Source of the DNA: Colimorpha_A sp045591885
GTDB taxonomy: Bacteria > Bacillota > Clostridia > Oscillospirales > CAG-272
Assembly (NCBI GenBank): GCA_045591885.1
Contig: JAZNTT010000053.1
Coordinates: 1 to 30,844 of the forward strand
Reading direction: 5' to 3'
DNA: 30,844 nucleotides
The position numbers and the translations under genes were made by a program. Position 1 is the stretch's first letter. Each line of letters starts with the position of its first letter. Shown here piece by piece: positions 29,453 to 30,844 of this stretch. A model generated the notes under the pieces. It made no database searches. It was not told where the DNA came from and saw only the letters and a program-made list of their open reading frames with translations.

Positions 29453-30220
29453 TTAAATCTTCCTTAAAACCATATCCTCAAGCGGCGTAATGCCGTGTCT
29501 ATTCAAAAAATCCGCAAGCTTTGCGCTATGTGGATGCTCGTAAAGCGCAGACGGCTCGTGAGCGTCAACACCGAGAACGAAGTCGTTTCCGACGCTTTTT
29601 GCGATCTCGAAAAATCGGTCGCAGGGATAGTGTCTGTTCGATATAAGCCCGAGAATATTGATTTCAAGCGGTATTCCGAGCGCCTTTGCACCCTCGCAAA
29701 GACGGGTGTATTCAGAAACGTAAAATTCTTCGTCACCGACATATCGGAGCAGATCGGGGTGGCAAAGGTACGAAAACGAGCCGGTCGAAAGTCCCTCAAG
29801 AATTTCGTCAACGTACTGGGTGAGCTTCGTTTTGTCGGTTCGCGGTGCGCTTGACCATTCGCCAAATGTCTCGTTACCGAGGCAGTGCTGACCGAGAATG
29901 AGATAATCGACGCCGTTTTCGCGGCAGAAGGACTGAACACGTCCGAAAATGGAGGGAAAGTATTCGGCTTCAAAGCCGACGAAAACCTCAATATCGCCCT
30001 TGTATTCCTCGGCAAGGAAACGAATTTCGGAGATATATCCGTACGCCTCGGAAGGCGTCATTCTTATTCCCGAAACGAAGCCTCCGTCGTAAAATTGCGG
30101 AGCGTGATCGGAAAAGCCGAGCTTCTTTATGCCGCCCTTGATCGCCGCCTCGACGTATTCTCGCATCTCGCCGACTGCGTGGCGGCAAAGCGGAGTATGC
30201 GTATGGTAATTTGCAAGCAT
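29453..30220 (-). CDS. Histidinol-phosphatase-like PHP-domain phosphatase
   Basis: A 255-residue PHP protein. Metal ligands are visible in YHTHTPLCRH (H6, H8, H14), FSDHAP, VGFEAEYFP, LGQH, LCHPDL and GVDAHEP. Length and motifs match HisJ-type histidinol-phosphate phosphatase, which carries out the eighth step of histidine synthesis in many Firmicutes. No other his genes are nearby, and the family includes proteins with other phosphate substrates, so hisJ is likely but not proven. GAGGTAG lies ahead of the ATG. Confidence 0.85.
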   Translation of the reverse strand: MLANYHTHTPLCRHAVGEMREYVEAAIKGGIKKLGFSDHAPQFYDGGFVSGIRMTPSEAYGYISEIRFLAEEYKGDIEVFVGFEAEYFPSIFGRVQSFCRENGVDYLILGQHCLGNETFGEWSSAPRTDKTKLTQYVDEILEGLSTGSFSYLCHPDLLRYVGDEEFYVSEYTRLCEGAKALGIPLEINILGLISNRHYPCDRFFEIAKSVGNDFVLGVDAHEPSALYEHPHSAKLADFLNRHGITPLEDMVLRKI

Positions 30221-30250
30221 TGTGTCTACCTCTGATATAAAACTACCGAT

Positions 30251-30279
30251 ATTTTATCACACAACGCCTCCAAGGTCAA
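30251..30279 (-). promoter_or_regulatory. Promoter of the PHP phosphatase gene
   Basis: Minus strand TTGACC (30279-30274), 17 bp, TAAAAT (30256-30251). Confidence 0.6.
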
Positions 30280-30326
30280 GAATCGGGGGCGATTTATTTC
30301 TTGTATAAACTTTTATTAAAAAACGC

Positions 30327-30355
30327 TTGACAAAACGGTTTTTGTGTGATACAAT
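30327..30355 (+). promoter_or_regulatory. Promoter of the tRNA pair
   Basis: TTGACA (30327-30332), 17 bp, TACAAT (30350-30355), with a start expected about 10 nt ahead of tRNA-Arg. Confidence 0.8.
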
Positions 30356-30371
30356 AATGGTCGCTGATTTT

Positions 30372-30448
30372 GTACCTTTAGCTCAGCCGGATAGAGCAAC
30401 TGCCTTCTAAGCAGTAGGTCGAGGGTTCGAATCCCCCAAGGTACGCCA
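30372..30448 (+). tRNA. tRNA-Arg (anticodon TCT)
   Basis: The cloverleaf is complete: acceptor GTACCTT/AAGGTAC, D stem GCTC/GAGC, anticodon stem ACTGC/GCAGT around CTTCTAA, T arm GAGGG-TTCGAAT-CCCCC, discriminator G, and CCA encoded. It reads AGA codons. Confidence 0.96.
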
Positions 30449-30454
30449 ATATAT

Positions 30455-30532
30455 GGTGAGTGTAGCTAAGTTGGTTATAGCGCCAGGTTGTGGCCCTGGA
30501 GGCCGTGGGTTCGAATCCCATCACCCACCCCA
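30455..30532 (+). tRNA. tRNA-His (anticodon GTG)
   Basis: The extra 5' G (30455) typical of tRNA-His faces C73. Anticodon stem CCAGG/CCTGG holds TTGTGGC. The T loop is TTCGAAT, and CCA is encoded. The acceptor GTGAGTG/CACCCAC has one A-C mismatch at pair 4-69. Confidence 0.94.
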
Positions 30533-30537
30533 AAATG

Positions 30538-30569
30538 AAAATCCTGTCGATTCTTGTCGGCAGGATTTT
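30538..30569 (+). terminator. Terminator after the tRNA pair
   Basis: A 12-bp stem AAAATCCTGTCG/CGGCAGGATTTT, one G-U pair, followed by CGTTTTG. Confidence 0.8.
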
Positions 30570-30844
30570 CGTTTTGTATTATTCACTATTCATTTTTCAT
30601 TTTTCATTATTCATTATTCATTCGACAGGATTTCCAATGAATAATGAAGTCGCTTGCGCTGATGAATAATTAATAATGAATAATTTTGGTGTCGGCTTTG
30701 CCGACAGGCAAAATATTTCATAATCCGAAGGATTATTTCATATCGCCTCAGGCGATACATCATTTACCCTAATTTTCCATTCCATGCAACGGATTTTGCA
30801 TCGGATTTTGCAACGGATTTCGTTACCATTCTGCACACCTGAGT
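30570..30844. repeat. Non-coding AT-rich and hairpin-rich repeat at the right edge
   Basis: No gene is supported here. It begins with repeated ATTCATT/TTTCATT units (30580-30625), which can pair with AATGAATAAT units at 30638-30685. Three perfect hairpins with 3-nt loops follow: TGTCGGC-TTT-GCCGACA (30690-30706), ATAATCC-GAA-GGATTAT (30720-30736) and TATCGCC-TCA-GGCGATA (30741-30757). The last part has a 12-bp tandem repeat, (A/T)CGGATTTTGCA (30789-30820). This resembles an interspersed repeat family of gut Clostridia; it may continue past the edge. Confidence 0.7.

Noticed and set aside
29495..30235. Plus-strand frames of 119 and 116 codons
   Set aside because: Mirrors of the PHP phosphatase gene.
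30453..30644. 63-codon plus-strand frame
   Set aside because: It overlaps tRNA-His and the terminator; the peptide is a translated tRNA.
30690..30757. CRISPR-like array
   Set aside because: The units are hairpins of different sequence with very short linkers; there is no constant repeat of 24-37 bp and no cas gene.

Overview
The window reads as a chromosome segment from an anaerobic, endospore-forming member of the Clostridia (Oscillospirales-like; the genus cannot be told from this sequence). The reasons are two sporulation-specific genes (spoIVB, spoIIR), Gram-positive housekeeping genes (mini-RNase III, ylxM-ffh, trmFO, khpA), near-consensus sigma-A promoters with 17-bp spacers, strong GGAGG-type ribosome binding sites and moderate GC. 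Most of the first 23 kb lies on the minus strand.

Layout. 1-1587: 5' part of a secreted DNRLRE/ricin-type surface protein, running off the left edge. 1804-2362: mrnC with a small unknown partner. 2496-3434: membrane-anchored alpha/beta hydrolase, convergent with ylxM-ffh-rpsP-khpA (5720 down to 3484). 14260 down to 5873: a long tight operon of SpoU methyltransferase, dprA, topA, trmFO, plsX, rnc and a radical SAM protein. 15586 down to 14329: infC-rpmI-rplT, with a structured leader and a probable AUA start for infC. 15913-18678 (+): a small Tic20/DUF4870-like membrane protein, a DUF1846 protein and a DivIVA-like coiled-coil protein, each with its own regulatory signals. 22918 down to 18723: prs (PRPP synthetase), then a zeta-toxin-like kinase with a 56-residue partner, a HAD phosphatase and a TcaA-like surface protein with three internal repeats. 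23173-24216: spoIVB.

From about 24.2 kb the character changes to accessory DNA. There are three small XRE regulators, a SLOG-fold protein divergent from one of them across fully overlapping promoters, an orphan GH20-like barrel protein, a zinc-ribbon membrane protein, a DUF6472 protein and a NUDIX hydrolase. Dispersed palindromic repeats lie among these genes, and the XRE plus zinc-ribbon segment is flanked by 40-bp direct repeats. spoIIR, a PHP phosphatase, tRNA-Arg(TCT) and tRNA-His(GTG) follow. The window ends in an AT-rich, hairpin-rich non-coding repeat.

Much of the window serves translation and RNA metabolism: initiation factor 3, L35, L20, S16, signal recognition particle, two RNase III-family enzymes, two RNA methyltransferases and KhpA. 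I see no CRISPR array, complete transposon, prophage or biosynthetic cluster. The best candidates for something new are the XRE/SLOG control region with a possible small or antisense RNA beside it, the zeta-like toxin pair behind a leaky prs terminator, the repeat-flanked XRE/zinc-ribbon cassette, the infC leader, and a palindromic repeat interrupted by another.
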